Source of the DNA: an uncultured Planctomycetaceae bacterium
GTDB taxonomy: Bacteria > Planctomycetota > Planctomycetia > Planctomycetales > Planctomycetaceae
Length of the DNA: 23,590 nucleotides
Direction: 5' to 3'
NCBI GenBank assembly: GCA_903921605.1
Contig: CAIXQV010000854.1
Location: forward strand, 1-23,590
Part shown: positions 6,336-14,222 of the stretch, piece by piece
Layout: each line of letters begins with the position of its first letter
Numbering within the stretch: position 1 is the stretch's first letter
Position numbers and translations under genes: made by a program
The notes under the pieces: model-generated
Told to the model about the DNA's origin: nothing
What the model saw: only the letters and a program-made list of their open reading frames with translations
Databases searched by the model: none

Positions 6336-8438
6336 ATGTCAGAAATAACACCTGAATTTACCAATCGTGAACTTAGCTGGCTGGAATTCAATCAGCGAGT
6401 TCTGGACGAGGCCTGTGATCCATCTGTACCGCTGTTGGAACAATTGAGGTTTCTCGCGATTACCGCCTCAAACCTTGACGAGTTCTTCATGGTTCGTGTC
6501 GGCAGCCTGCTGACTTCGATCAGAGCAGGTGAGACGGCTCCGGATCCTTCGGGGATGTCACCGCTCGAACAGATCAATGCGATCAGCATTCGAACTCAGA
6601 AGATGGTTGCCGATCAGCATCAGGTTTACCTGCGACAGATGGAGCCGCATCTCGCCGAGGCAGGAATTCGTCGACGGCGTCCCAGTGAACTGAATGATCG
6701 TCAGGTCGACTTTGTGGACACGGTTTTTCAGGAACAGATTCAGGCGGTGCTTACCCCGATCGCCGTCCATGATCCGGCCAGGTTTCCGCTACTGTTCGGT
6801 CGTACTGTGAATGTTGCCGTGCAGTTGAAAGGGAAGTCGGAGGCTGAGCCATTTCGTTTTGCCGTGATTCCATTCGGACGATTTGATTTGCGATACATCA
6901 CGTTGCCAAGCGCGGGCGGCTATGAGTTTATCCTTACAGAAGATGCTATCACGTTGATGGCCGGACGATTCTTTCCGGGTGAAGAAGTTGTTGCGACGGT
7001 CCCCTTTCGAGTCACTCGGAACGCCGATTTGACTGTCAGTGACGAAGATGGCGCTGATTTGCTGGCCGAGATGGAAGATGTCCTGGACTATCGCAAAGAC
7101 AGCTTCTGTACTCGTGTTGAAATCTCCGACCAGGTGACCCGTCCGATTCTTGAGTTCCTGAAGGCACTGTTGCGTGTCGGTGAGCGAGATATCTATGTTG
7201 TGCCGGGGCCGGTTGGTCTGAGTGACCTGATGCAGCTTTCCAACGTTAGTGGATTTGATCAGCATTTGTATCCCGCGTGGTCACCCTGTGATTCTCCGAA
7301 GATCGATCCTTCCGAGTCGATTTTTGACACGATGAAGTCTCAGGACGTGATGTTGTTTCATCCTTACGAGTCATTTGAACCCGTGTTGCGATTGCTGGCC
7401 GAAGCTGCTGAAGATCGTGACGTCGTTGCGATTAAGCAAACCCTCTACCGCACAAGCAGAAACAGCCCGATGGTCAAATCGCTGATGCGAGCGGCGGAGA
7501 ATGGAAAGAACGTTACCGTCATTGTGGAGTTGAAAGCTCGTTTCGATGAAGCTCGCAATATCGAGTGGGCAAGGCAGCTTGAATACAGCGGAGTACAGGT
7601 CATTTATGGTGTACGCGGTTTGAAGACGCATGCCAAAGCCTGCATTGTCGTGCGTCGAGAGCCACAGGGATTTCAGCGATATTGTCACTTCGGCACCGGT
7701 AACTACAACGAGATCACCTCACGGTTTTATACGGACCTGAGCCTTCTGACCTGCAATCGCGATCTGGGGAATGATGCCATTTCCTGGTTCAACGCGGTGA
7801 CCGGATCATCACAGATCCAGCAGTTTTCGCAGATTGAATCGGCACCGATTGGTCTGCGTGAGAAGCTGCTGGAAATGATCAATGTCGAAAAGGAACGAGC
7901 CCGCAATGGAGATAAGGGCCATATCATTTTGAAGCTGAATTCTCTGGCTGATCCAGTCATGATCTCCTCGCTATATGAAGCGTCGCAGGCAGGCGTGGAG
8001 ATCGAACTGAGCATTCGCGGTGTATGTTGTCTCAAGCCTGGAGTTCCTGGCATGAGCGAGAACATCCGCGTTACGAGCATCATCGATCGCTTTCTTGAGC
8101 ACACGCGAGTTATGTATTTCCACCACGGTGGCGACGAGCGGGTCTTTATTTCAAGTGCCGACTGGATGCCTCGTAATCTGGATCGCCGCGTTGAGTTGCT
8201 GATTCCTGTGCTTGACGACAACTGCAAACGCAAAGCCATCAATATTCTGAAGACCTGCCTGCGGGACAATATGAAGGCACGCACGCTGACCCCTGATGGC
8301 TCTTTCGAGCAGCCTACTGGTTCTCCTGTGAAGCCTTATCGCAGTCAGCTTGAGTTTCAGCGGAGATCTCGCGAAGCCGCCGAGAATGCATTTGAGAGAA
8401 ATCGTACTACGTTTGTTCCGGTGGAGCCGAATTCATAG
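6336..8438 (+). CDS. ppk: Polyphosphate kinase 1
   Basis: Reversibly polymerises the gamma-phosphate of ATP into inorganic polyphosphate, typically at the inner membrane. From the ATG at 6336 the product is 700 residues, close to the family's roughly 690. The N-terminal domain opens with the conserved RELSWLEFNQRVL and ASNLDEFFMVRV. The autophosphorylated His is His451 in HFGTGNYNE, followed by YTDLSLLT. The second conserved His is His589 in LEHTRV, followed by SSADWMPRNLDRRVELLIPV. An upstream in-frame ATG at 6258 would add 26 unconserved residues and is disfavoured. No exopolyphosphatase or phosphate-transport gene lies alongside. The 3' end overlaps the convergent gene at 8407 by 32 bases. 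Confidence 0.96.
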   Translation: MSEITPEFTNRELSWLEFNQRVLDEACDPSVPLLEQLRFLAITASNLDEFFMVRVGSLLTSIRAGETAPDPSGMSPLEQINAISIRTQKMVADQHQVYLRQMEPHLAEAGIRRRRPSELNDRQVDFVDTVFQEQIQAVLTPIAVHDPARFPLLFGRTVNVAVQLKGKSEAEPFRFAVIPFGRFDLRYITLPSAGGYEFILTEDAITLMAGRFFPGEEVVATVPFRVTRNADLTVSDEDGADLLAEMEDVLDYRKDSFCTRVEISDQVTRPILEFLKALLRVGERDIYVVPGPVGLSDLMQLSNVSGFDQHLYPAWSPCDSPKIDPSESIFDTMKSQDVMLFHPYESFEPVLRLLAEAAEDRDVVAIKQTLYRTSRNSPMVKSLMRAAENGKNVTVIVELKARFDEARNIEWARQLEYSGVQVIYGVRGLKTHAKACIVVRREPQGFQRYCHFGTGNYNEITSRFYTDLSLLTCNRDLGNDAISWFNAVTGSSQIQQFSQIESAPIGLREKLLEMINVEKERARNGDKGHIILKLNSLADPVMISSLYEASQAGVEIELSIRGVCCLKPGVPGMSENIRVTSIIDRFLEHTRVMYFHHGGDERVFISSADWMPRNLDRRVELLIPVLDDNCKRKAINILKTCLRDNMKARTLTPDGSFEQPTGSPVKPYRSQLEFQRRSREAAENAFERNRTTFVPVEPNS

Positions 8439-9225
8439 CTGGCGAATAAAGTTTGGCAAGCGGGCCAAAGGGAACGAGCGGATAACCTGAGACTTTTTGC
8501 ATGTAACTCAGGTACGGTTCGCCAAGGTAAAATGCTATGCGGCGATCTTTGAGCACACTCCCGACGGCGATGTAGACAGTCCAGATGCCGGTTAAAACGG
8601 CGTGATCCAGTGTCATGGTAGGCGTAAACCAGATTAATCCGAGGAAGCTCAGATAAACAGGGTGCCTGAGATAGCGATAAGCTCCGCGAGGAGCGAAGTC
8701 GCGGCGAGGCATCTTCTTATGCTGGTACCAGTGCATCCATTGAGTCCAGCCCGTCTGGAAACCGAGCCCTGTCAGATGAATGCTGTAGAGCATGCTGGCC
8801 CACGAAAACAAAAAACAGCCCACAACAGCGTTTGCCGCCAAGCCGTCCAGATCCCACAGGATGGTTGTAGTCCGTTGCCAGAAGGCAAAAATTAACCACA
8901 GGCTGACGCACGTACAGACGCAGAAGAAAGCACCGTAGAACTCTGTTGGAACCCAATGCTTCAATGCCGATCGAGTTCTCGGGTGCAGCAGGAGGCTGTG
9001 AGGAATGGCAAACTGCAATGCCAGCAGGCAGTCAATGAATATCCATGAGCCGGAAGATTGAGTCGCGCCATAGCGAAGGAACGAAAACAGTCCGACAACA
9101 GTGACGGCAAACAGTGCCTGAGTTCCTATCCCAAATGCGAATCCCGCCAGGCGACGAAAGGAGAACTCTGAGGATGCCTGATTGGTACATTCAGCATAAG
9201 GTAGTGATGCAGACATTTCAGACAT
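8407..9225 (-). CDS. Integral-membrane methyltransferase, NnrU/MddA/ICMT-like
   Basis: The 272-residue protein has about six membrane helices (near 30-50, 61-80, 97-116, 132-152, 188-203, 208-224). The C-terminal half carries the signature of the ICMT/PEMT/NnrU superfamily: GAYRYLRHPVYLSFLG (RHP at 187-189), WFTPTMT, a hydrophobic helix, then a charged stretch (KDRR) and GEPYLSYMQKV. The N-terminal half (FAIPHSLLLHP) resembles MddA-type methanethiol S-methyltransferases, although the helix between the halves differs from them. Likely a SAM-dependent methylation of a small thiol, prenyl or lipid acceptor within the membrane; the substrate is unknown. It is the distal gene of a leftward group with the methyltransferase and YceI-like genes. 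Confidence 0.75.
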   Translation of the reverse strand: MSEMSASLPYAECTNQASSEFSFRRLAGFAFGIGTQALFAVTVVGLFSFLRYGATQSSGSWIFIDCLLALQFAIPHSLLLHPRTRSALKHWVPTEFYGAFFCVCTCVSLWLIFAFWQRTTTILWDLDGLAANAVVGCFLFSWASMLYSIHLTGLGFQTGWTQWMHWYQHKKMPRRDFAPRGAYRYLRHPVYLSFLGLIWFTPTMTLDHAVLTGIWTVYIAVGSVLKDRRIAFYLGEPYLSYMQKVSGYPLVPFGPLAKLYSPAMNSAPPEQT

Positions 9226-9350
9226 CCTTGTTCTGAAAACTTATACTCGCACGTTCAGCCACCCTGCTGAATCAATTCACTAACATGTCACAGACGACGA
9301 GATGTGCCTTCTGCGCTCGTTGAGGAGATCGTCAATCATGACAACGAGCG

Positions 9351-10184
9351 TCAGATCTTTTCCGCAATGAAGCAACCATACTTCATCGCCCTCGTGTTGT
9401 AGGCGTCGAGAAGTGTTTGGAATCGATCAATGAAGATGACCTGCTCCGGATCAATTATCGACGCCACTCGGCGTATACCGAATCGATTGACTCGATCACG
9501 GCAGATTTCCCATGTTCTGGATACCCGATCGGTCCAATCGTGAACTCGAGTCATCTTCAGGCCTGCGGATGTCAGCCAGTCGCAATAGTCCTGTTCGGAT
9601 CCCAGCGAAGGGCAAAAGAATCCCTCGCAAACGTCGTACACAAGTTTTGACTGTGATTCGGACAAAGGTGAGTCACCGGCAAGCCACGCACAAATTGCAA
9701 CCTTGCCTCCCGGACGCAGCCAGGTCGCCATTTTTCGAAAGAACGCGGGCTTGTCGAAAAGATGTTCCGTGCATTCAACGCTCCATGCGACGTCAAAGCT
9801 GCCGACGGGGAATTCTACTTTCTCAGCATCTTCACACAGAAATGACGTTTTGGCTGAGGTGCCAGCGAGTCGAGATGACCACGTTGCATAGCGCTTCTGG
9901 AAAGAGCTGATCGTCACCCCTGTGACTTCACACTTCAGGTGTCTAGCGAGATGAATCGATGAGCCACCCATTCCGCAGCCGATATCGACTACTTTGTCTC
10001 CCTGACGAATGTCGGCTTCTCGCGCGAGCTGTTCGGTCAATTGACGTGCTGCAACTTTGGGAGATTCATTGGCAGACCATAGTCCATGATGGATATGCTG
10101 CCCCCACAGTATTCTGTAGAAGATCGTGGAAATGTTGTAGTGTTGTCTGATAACGTTTTTCTGAACGTCCGGGCAAGAGATCAT
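9351..10184 (-). CDS. SAM methyltransferase, tocopherol/sarcosine-methyltransferase-like
   Basis: A soluble class I methyltransferase of 277 residues from the ATG at 10184. Residues 8-35 (NVIRQHYNISTIFYRILWG then HHGLW) are the lid region typical of gamma-tocopherol, glycine/sarcosine and related methyltransferases. Motif I is VVDIGCGMGG (65-74), followed by CEVTGVTISSFQ, an ECTEHL segment and a WLRPGG post-motif. Relatives methylate prenylated aromatic rings, phospholipids or amines, so an aromatic or lipid acceptor is reasonable here given the PKS locus. An in-frame ATG at 10265 would add 27 residues and overlap the YceI-like gene by 28 bases. It is disfavoured because the extension is unconserved in character. 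Confidence 0.83.
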   Translation of the reverse strand: MISCPDVQKNVIRQHYNISTIFYRILWGQHIHHGLWSANESPKVAARQLTEQLAREADIRQGDKVVDIGCGMGGSSIHLARHLKCEVTGVTISSFQKRYATWSSRLAGTSAKTSFLCEDAEKVEFPVGSFDVAWSVECTEHLFDKPAFFRKMATWLRPGGKVAICAWLAGDSPLSESQSKLVYDVCEGFFCPSLGSEQDYCDWLTSAGLKMTRVHDWTDRVSRTWEICRDRVNRFGIRRVASIIDPEQVIFIDRFQTLLDAYNTRAMKYGCFIAEKI

Positions 10185-10237
10185 TCTCAACTTACTCGCT
10201 GCAGGATTATGCTGTGTGTTTCTCGCCAGAGCAGGTG

Positions 10238-10960
10238 CTAAGGAGCATCGCCTGAAGCGATCCACAAATCGCCATGAATTATCAGCTGATCGGCTACACC
10301 GACAGCACCCAGTGCTTTTCGAAATGGCGTGATTCCGTACTGGGTTTGCAGGATCGCAAAACGTCCGTGGACGTGAGTCATGTTGTCCTTTTGCTCCGCT
10401 TCGGCTTCGAATTTTATGGGCCTAGTCTTGCCTCGAAGCGTGAACTCACCGGTCAGCTCATACAGAGGAGCACCAGTTCGGCTTTTCTTTTCCAGCAGCG
10501 TGGCCGATTTGATCGCAAACGTGGCAGTGGGAAACTGACCAACATTCAGGATTGATATGTTCTTCATGTTGTCGTTGACCTGTCGACGAGTCGACGCGTC
10601 AGTCGATCCGCTCAATCCTACGTAACGTCTGGCGGCATCGGTGTCAGCATCAAAGCTGTTCATGTCGAAGACCAACTCCCCGGCTTCTTCACCGGCACCG
10701 AGTGTCAGTGAGCCGCTCTTGAGTCGTCCTTCGACTCCATGCGGATGCCCCAGGCCGGTCTTGTCGACGAAGATATAAACCCGACTTTTCTGGACACTGA
10801 TCTGATGAGGCTCCAGCTGTTCGGCTTTCGCTGTCTCTGCTTGTTTCCTCCCTATGCTGGCCTGCTGCGGTTGCGCAAGAGATACAGAATGAACGAATAC
10901 GAAAGTGACACAGAGAACCATACTCAATACAAGAAAGCTGCCAGCCCGAACCATAGGCAA
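10238..10960 (-). CDS. Secreted YceI-like lipocalin-fold protein
   Basis: The 240-residue product starts with a signal peptide (1-29: hydrophobic SFLVLSMVLCVTFVFVHS, cleavage near SLAQ). The rest follows the YceI pattern: an early strand, GELVFDMNSFDAD, a mid-section ending NVGQFPTATFAIKSA, then the family's LTGEFTLRGKTRPIKF and the closing FAILQTQYGITPF. YceI proteins form a lipocalin-like barrel that holds polyisoprenoid quinones or other amphiphiles in the periplasm. Residues 30-55 form a charged linker not usual in the family. It is the first gene leftward of the gap shared with the PKS operon, which suggests a carrier role for a lipid product. That role is inference. Confidence 0.85.
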   Translation of the reverse strand: MPMVRAGSFLVLSMVLCVTFVFVHSVSLAQPQQASIGRKQAETAKAEQLEPHQISVQKSRVYIFVDKTGLGHPHGVEGRLKSGSLTLGAGEEAGELVFDMNSFDADTDAARRYVGLSGSTDASTRRQVNDNMKNISILNVGQFPTATFAIKSATLLEKKSRTGAPLYELTGEFTLRGKTRPIKFEAEAEQKDNMTHVHGRFAILQTQYGITPFRKALGAVGVADQLIIHGDLWIASGDAP

Positions 10961-11114
10961 ACCCTTCGCTGAAAACGGTCACCCCTCATGGAATCACCAC
11001 GAGTAGCAATAACCTAACGGGACTATTGCTGTCGAGATCGAATTACTACAATTGTCATAGTCGGTGCTGTCGAAATCACGTTTTTTCATTTTCTGCGATC
11101 TGCAGAACCTCTCT

Positions 11115-11882
11115 ATGTTGCTTGATCTGCGATCACGAAATCTCCAGTCTGAGTTAATGGACGACCCGTCCCTCGACGGTGTCTCACATGAGCGGGCTTT
11201 GACTGGATTACGGCGGATCAACTGGTGGAGTCGGACTGATCTGGCGGTCTGGCGAGCCGTTCGAAGAAATTTCAAGGACGTCAGTTTCGATCGTCCTATT
11301 TCCATTCTTGACATTGCCTCTGGCGGCGGAGACCTCGCCATTCGACTCTCTCAAAGAGCTGAACGGGCGGGGATTGCAGTGAGTATTGAAGGCTGCGACA
11401 TCAGTCCCACTGCCATCGGATTTGCGACTCGCCAGGCTTCGGCAGCGAATCGTGGGAATGTCCGGTTCACACTTTGCAACGCGTTGCAGGAGCCGCTTCC
11501 ACAGGCCCAATATGATGTTGTGATGTGCAGCCTTTTTCTGCATCACCTGACGGCAGAGGATGCAGTACTTTTGATGGAGAAAATGCAGGCCGCAGCGCGG
11601 ATGCTTGTCCTGATTGATGATCTTCAGCGAACTCGTCTGGGTTACTCTCTTGCATGGCTTGGGTGTCGGCTTTTGACGCGTTGCCATGTTGTTCATGCGG
11701 ATGGCCCGATGTCCGTTGAGGGGGCATTTACGGTCAATGAGGCTCAGAAACTTGCAGAGAAAGCCGGCATACGAAACGCCGTCTTTGAAACTCACTGGCC
11801 TGAGCGGTTTATTATGACCAGCTTTCCGAGTAAGTGCGATGAGCCCCCGGTGAATGTTGAGGCGACTAATGTACAAGAATGA
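11115..11882 (+). CDS. SAM methyltransferase of the type III PKS operon
   Basis: The 255-residue class I methyltransferase begins MLLDLRSRNLQSELMDDPSLD, a distinctive N-terminus ahead of the core. Motif I is ILDIASGGGD (64-73). It is followed by an acidic second-strand end (EGCDISP), the segment PQAQYDVVMCSLFLHHL and a UbiE-like C-terminus. Ala-Ser in place of the usual Gly-Cys/Thr in motif I is a common variant. The ATG at 11115 is preferred over a GTG at 11064. It is the first gene of a three-gene operon; the next start lies inside its 3' end. By analogy with SrsB it may O-methylate a resorcinol, pyrone or hydroquinone made by the PKS. Confidence 0.85.
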   Translation: MLLDLRSRNLQSELMDDPSLDGVSHERALTGLRRINWWSRTDLAVWRAVRRNFKDVSFDRPISILDIASGGGDLAIRLSQRAERAGIAVSIEGCDISPTAIGFATRQASAANRGNVRFTLCNALQEPLPQAQYDVVMCSLFLHHLTAEDAVLLMEKMQAAARMLVLIDDLQRTRLGYSLAWLGCRLLTRCHVVHADGPMSVEGAFTVNEAQKLAEKAGIRNAVFETHWPERFIMTSFPSKCDEPPVNVEATNVQE

Positions 11883-13104
11883 ATCCATAGCGTCTGAGCA
11901 ATACGACGTTGTCGTCATCGGTGCCGGTATCGCTGGCTCGCTGGCAGGTTTATTTTGTGCTCGGAGTGGTTTCAGGACTCTGATCGTAGAGAAGCAGCAA
12001 TTCCCCCGTCACAAGATCTGCGGCTGCTGCATCAATGGGAGAGCATTGGCGATCCTCCATGATGCTGGCCTTATCGATTGCCTTCGAGAGCTTAAACCAA
12101 CCACAACTTCGTCACTTGCAATTCGCTACGCCGGGCGAGAATTGGATGTGGCCATGCCCCAGAATATGGCTGTGTCCAGAAAATGTCTGGATGAGTGTCT
12201 TCTGAATGAGGCGAGGAAAGCCGGCTGCAATGTTGTTGAACAGGCAACGGCGACTGTGGTGCCATCTGACGTTTCTGACATAAATCCCACAGATGATTCT
12301 CGAATGATTTCTTTGAAGCATCGTTCCCAAAATCCGGCTGCGACTGATGTCGAAGCTTCAGCAGGTGAGAACATGGAGACGAAAGTTTATGCTCGCGTAG
12401 TTCTGGTTTGTGATGGACTGGGGCACCCGAGTTTGCATCTTTTTCCTGAGTTCTTTTCTCCGCCACAGCAATGTTCTCGGATTGGTCTGGGAGTCGTGAT
12501 TCCTCGTGGCGACGGCGATAGCTGGATTCCGCAGGAGGCTGTGTTGATGGCCGTTTCCGCGCAGGGCTATGCCGGCGTTGTGGAGATTGAAGATCGGCAA
12601 TTGAATATCGCGGCGGCCATCGACCCCGGTCACCTGCAACAGACCAGATCCGCAAATTCCTCGTTGGTCAGTATTTTTGAATCCGCCGGACTGCCAATAC
12701 CGACTCACCTTCGAGATGCCGCCGTTAAAGGCACAATTCCATTAACCCGCACGGCGTCAAAAGTATCCGGTCACCGGATTTTCCTGCTAGGCGATTCCAC
12801 GGGGTATATTGAACCGTTCACTGGAGAAGGGATGGCCTGGGCAGCCTCCGCTGCGAGTGCGATTTTACCTCTCGTCAAAACTGCACTGACGGAAACCTGG
12901 TCTCGCAATCTTGAAGCTCAGTGGGAGGCAACGTTTCGAACAATCGTGAGTGGCGAACAAAAAGTTTGCCGACTTCTCTCGGCCGCACTTCGACGTCCGT
13001 GGATGCTGACGCCTGTTTTGACGGTCTGTCGTATTTTCCCTTCTCTGACGCAGTTCCTTGTTGGTCGAATTAATCGTGTGCCTCAGGCACTGGAAAGTGT
13101 CTGA
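11869..13104 (+). CDS. FAD-dependent oxidoreductase, geranylgeranyl-reductase/monooxygenase family
   Basis: The 411-residue flavoprotein has a Rossmann FAD site, VVIGAGIAG (about 15-23), then the charged end of the second strand, VEKQQFPRHKICG. The second FAD motif, LLGDSTGYIEPFTGEG (307-322), is typical of the geranylgeranyl reductase / FAD-halogenase / aromatic hydroxylase group. No membrane segment is evident. It overlaps the methyltransferase by 14 bases (29 if the ATG at 11854 is used). Its TGA shares one base with the PKS start (TGATG), so the three genes are probably translated together. By analogy with SrsC it may hydroxylate the polyketide ring, but reduction of a prenyl or alkyl chain is equally allowed by the family. 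Confidence 0.87.
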   Translation: MYKNESIASEQYDVVVIGAGIAGSLAGLFCARSGFRTLIVEKQQFPRHKICGCCINGRALAILHDAGLIDCLRELKPTTTSSLAIRYAGRELDVAMPQNMAVSRKCLDECLLNEARKAGCNVVEQATATVVPSDVSDINPTDDSRMISLKHRSQNPAATDVEASAGENMETKVYARVVLVCDGLGHPSLHLFPEFFSPPQQCSRIGLGVVIPRGDGDSWIPQEAVLMAVSAQGYAGVVEIEDRQLNIAAAIDPGHLQQTRSANSSLVSIFESAGLPIPTHLRDAAVKGTIPLTRTASKVSGHRIFLLGDSTGYIEPFTGEGMAWAASAASAILPLVKTALTETWSRNLEAQWEATFRTIVSGEQKVCRLLSAALRRPWMLTPVLTVCRIFPSLTQFLVGRINRVPQALESV

Positions 13105-14222
13105 TGTCTTTTGTCATTCTGGGTCTCGGAACAGCGTTACCTGAACACTGCATTTCTCAGCAGGGTGCCGCCACATTCGCAACAACCTGCATAGCAGCCG
13201 ATGCTACGGAGTCGAGCAATGTTCCTGCGCTGGTGCAGGCTTTGTATCGGCGTGCCGGCGTGCACCAGCGATACAGTGTCCTTCTGGAATCGTCTTCCGA
13301 CGGAGAGGCAACGGCCGAGCGATTCTACCAGTTTGCGAAGTCCGCTGAGGATCGTGGTCCGACGACTTCTGAACGTATGCAGCGTTATGAAAAAGAAGCA
13401 GGGAGACTCGTGGTCTCTGCAGCCCGAAAGGCTCTGAGCGAATCCGGGATCGGTGTTCAAGAGATTACTCACCTAATCACCGTTTCCTGCAGTGGATTTG
13501 CCGCGCCAGGTGCGGATTTGCAGTTGATTCGAGAACTGGGGCTTACAGCAACTGTCGCAAGAACTCATGTCGGTTTCATGGGATGCCATGGAGCACTCAA
13601 TGGCTTGCGAGTCGCCAGAGCATTTGCCGATTCAGATCCTCAGGCTGTCATTCTGGTGTGTGCCGTTGAACTGTGTTCCCTGCACCATCAATATGGCTGG
13701 GATCCTCAGAAGATTGTCGCCAATTCGCTCTTCGCCGATGGTGCCGCTGCAGTTGTTGGTCGCTCTGGTCTGTCGATAGATTCAACGGCGTCACCAAAGC
13801 ATGGGACGCTGGTCGACAATGGTTGTTGCGTCATCCCTGACTCCGAAGACATGATGACCTGGAGGATAGCAGATAATGGATTCGAGATGTCGCTTTCGCC
13901 GGAAGTTCCAGGCATCATTACTCGACATCTTCCGGGTGTGCTTGAGCAATTCCTGAGTCGTAACGGTCTGGCAATAGCAGATATTTCAAGCTGGGCGATT
14001 CATCCTGGTGGCCCCAGAATTCTGGCGGCCACAGCGGAGGCTGCCGGACTAACCGAGGAACAGATGAATCCTTCGATTTCTATTCTTCAGCGATGTGGAA
14101 ACATGTCATCGCCAACAGTTCTGTTCATCCTGGATGAACTGCATACGCGCGCGGCGCAGCGTCCTTGTGTGATGCTGGGGTTTGGTCCAGGACTCAATGT
14201 TGAGTTGGCGTTGATTCGGTAG
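13104..14222 (+). CDS. Type III polyketide synthase (chalcone/alkylresorcinol synthase family)
   Basis: A homodimeric thiolase-fold ketosynthase that extends a CoA-linked starter with malonyl-CoA. The 372-residue protein is family length and keeps the full triad: Cys161 in GFMGCHGA, His300 in WAIHPGGP and Asn333 in RCGNMSSP. Further family hallmarks are VSCSGFAAPGADLQL (128-142), VELCSLHHQ (188-196), ADGAAAVV (211-218) and the closing GFGPGLNVE (359-367). The GADLQL and ELCSLH segments resemble bacterial alkylresorcinol/alkylpyrone enzymes, so a fatty-acyl starter is likely but unproven. The start overlaps the preceding stop by one base. The 3' end overlaps the convergent exporter gene by 29 bases. 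Confidence 0.94.
   Translation: MSFVILGLGTALPEHCISQQGAATFATTCIAADATESSNVPALVQALYRRAGVHQRYSVLLESSSDGEATAERFYQFAKSAEDRGPTTSERMQRYEKEAGRLVVSAARKALSESGIGVQEITHLITVSCSGFAAPGADLQLIRELGLTATVARTHVGFMGCHGALNGLRVARAFADSDPQAVILVCAVELCSLHHQYGWDPQKIVANSLFADGAAAVVGRSGLSIDSTASPKHGTLVDNGCCVIPDSEDMMTWRIADNGFEMSLSPEVPGIITRHLPGVLEQFLSRNGLAIADISSWAIHPGGPRILAATAEAAGLTEEQMNPSISILQRCGNMSSPTVLFILDELHTRAAQRPCVMLGFGPGLNVELALIR

Noticed and set aside
8407..9225. Firm assignment of the membrane methyltransferase as MddA (methanethiol S-methyltransferase)
   Set aside because: The N- and C-terminal motifs fit, but the central helix region differs from the MddA pattern I know, so only a superfamily-level call is made.
11026..11052. 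TTGCTG and TACAAT as a promoter for the PKS operon
   Set aside because: The spacer is only 15 bases and the -35 match is poor, so it cannot be separated from chance.
11208..11918. 236-codon minus-strand ORF opposite the PKS-operon methyltransferase
   Set aside because: It lies antisense to a clear methyltransferase gene and its translation shows no family pattern. It is a by-product of the codon bias on the other strand.
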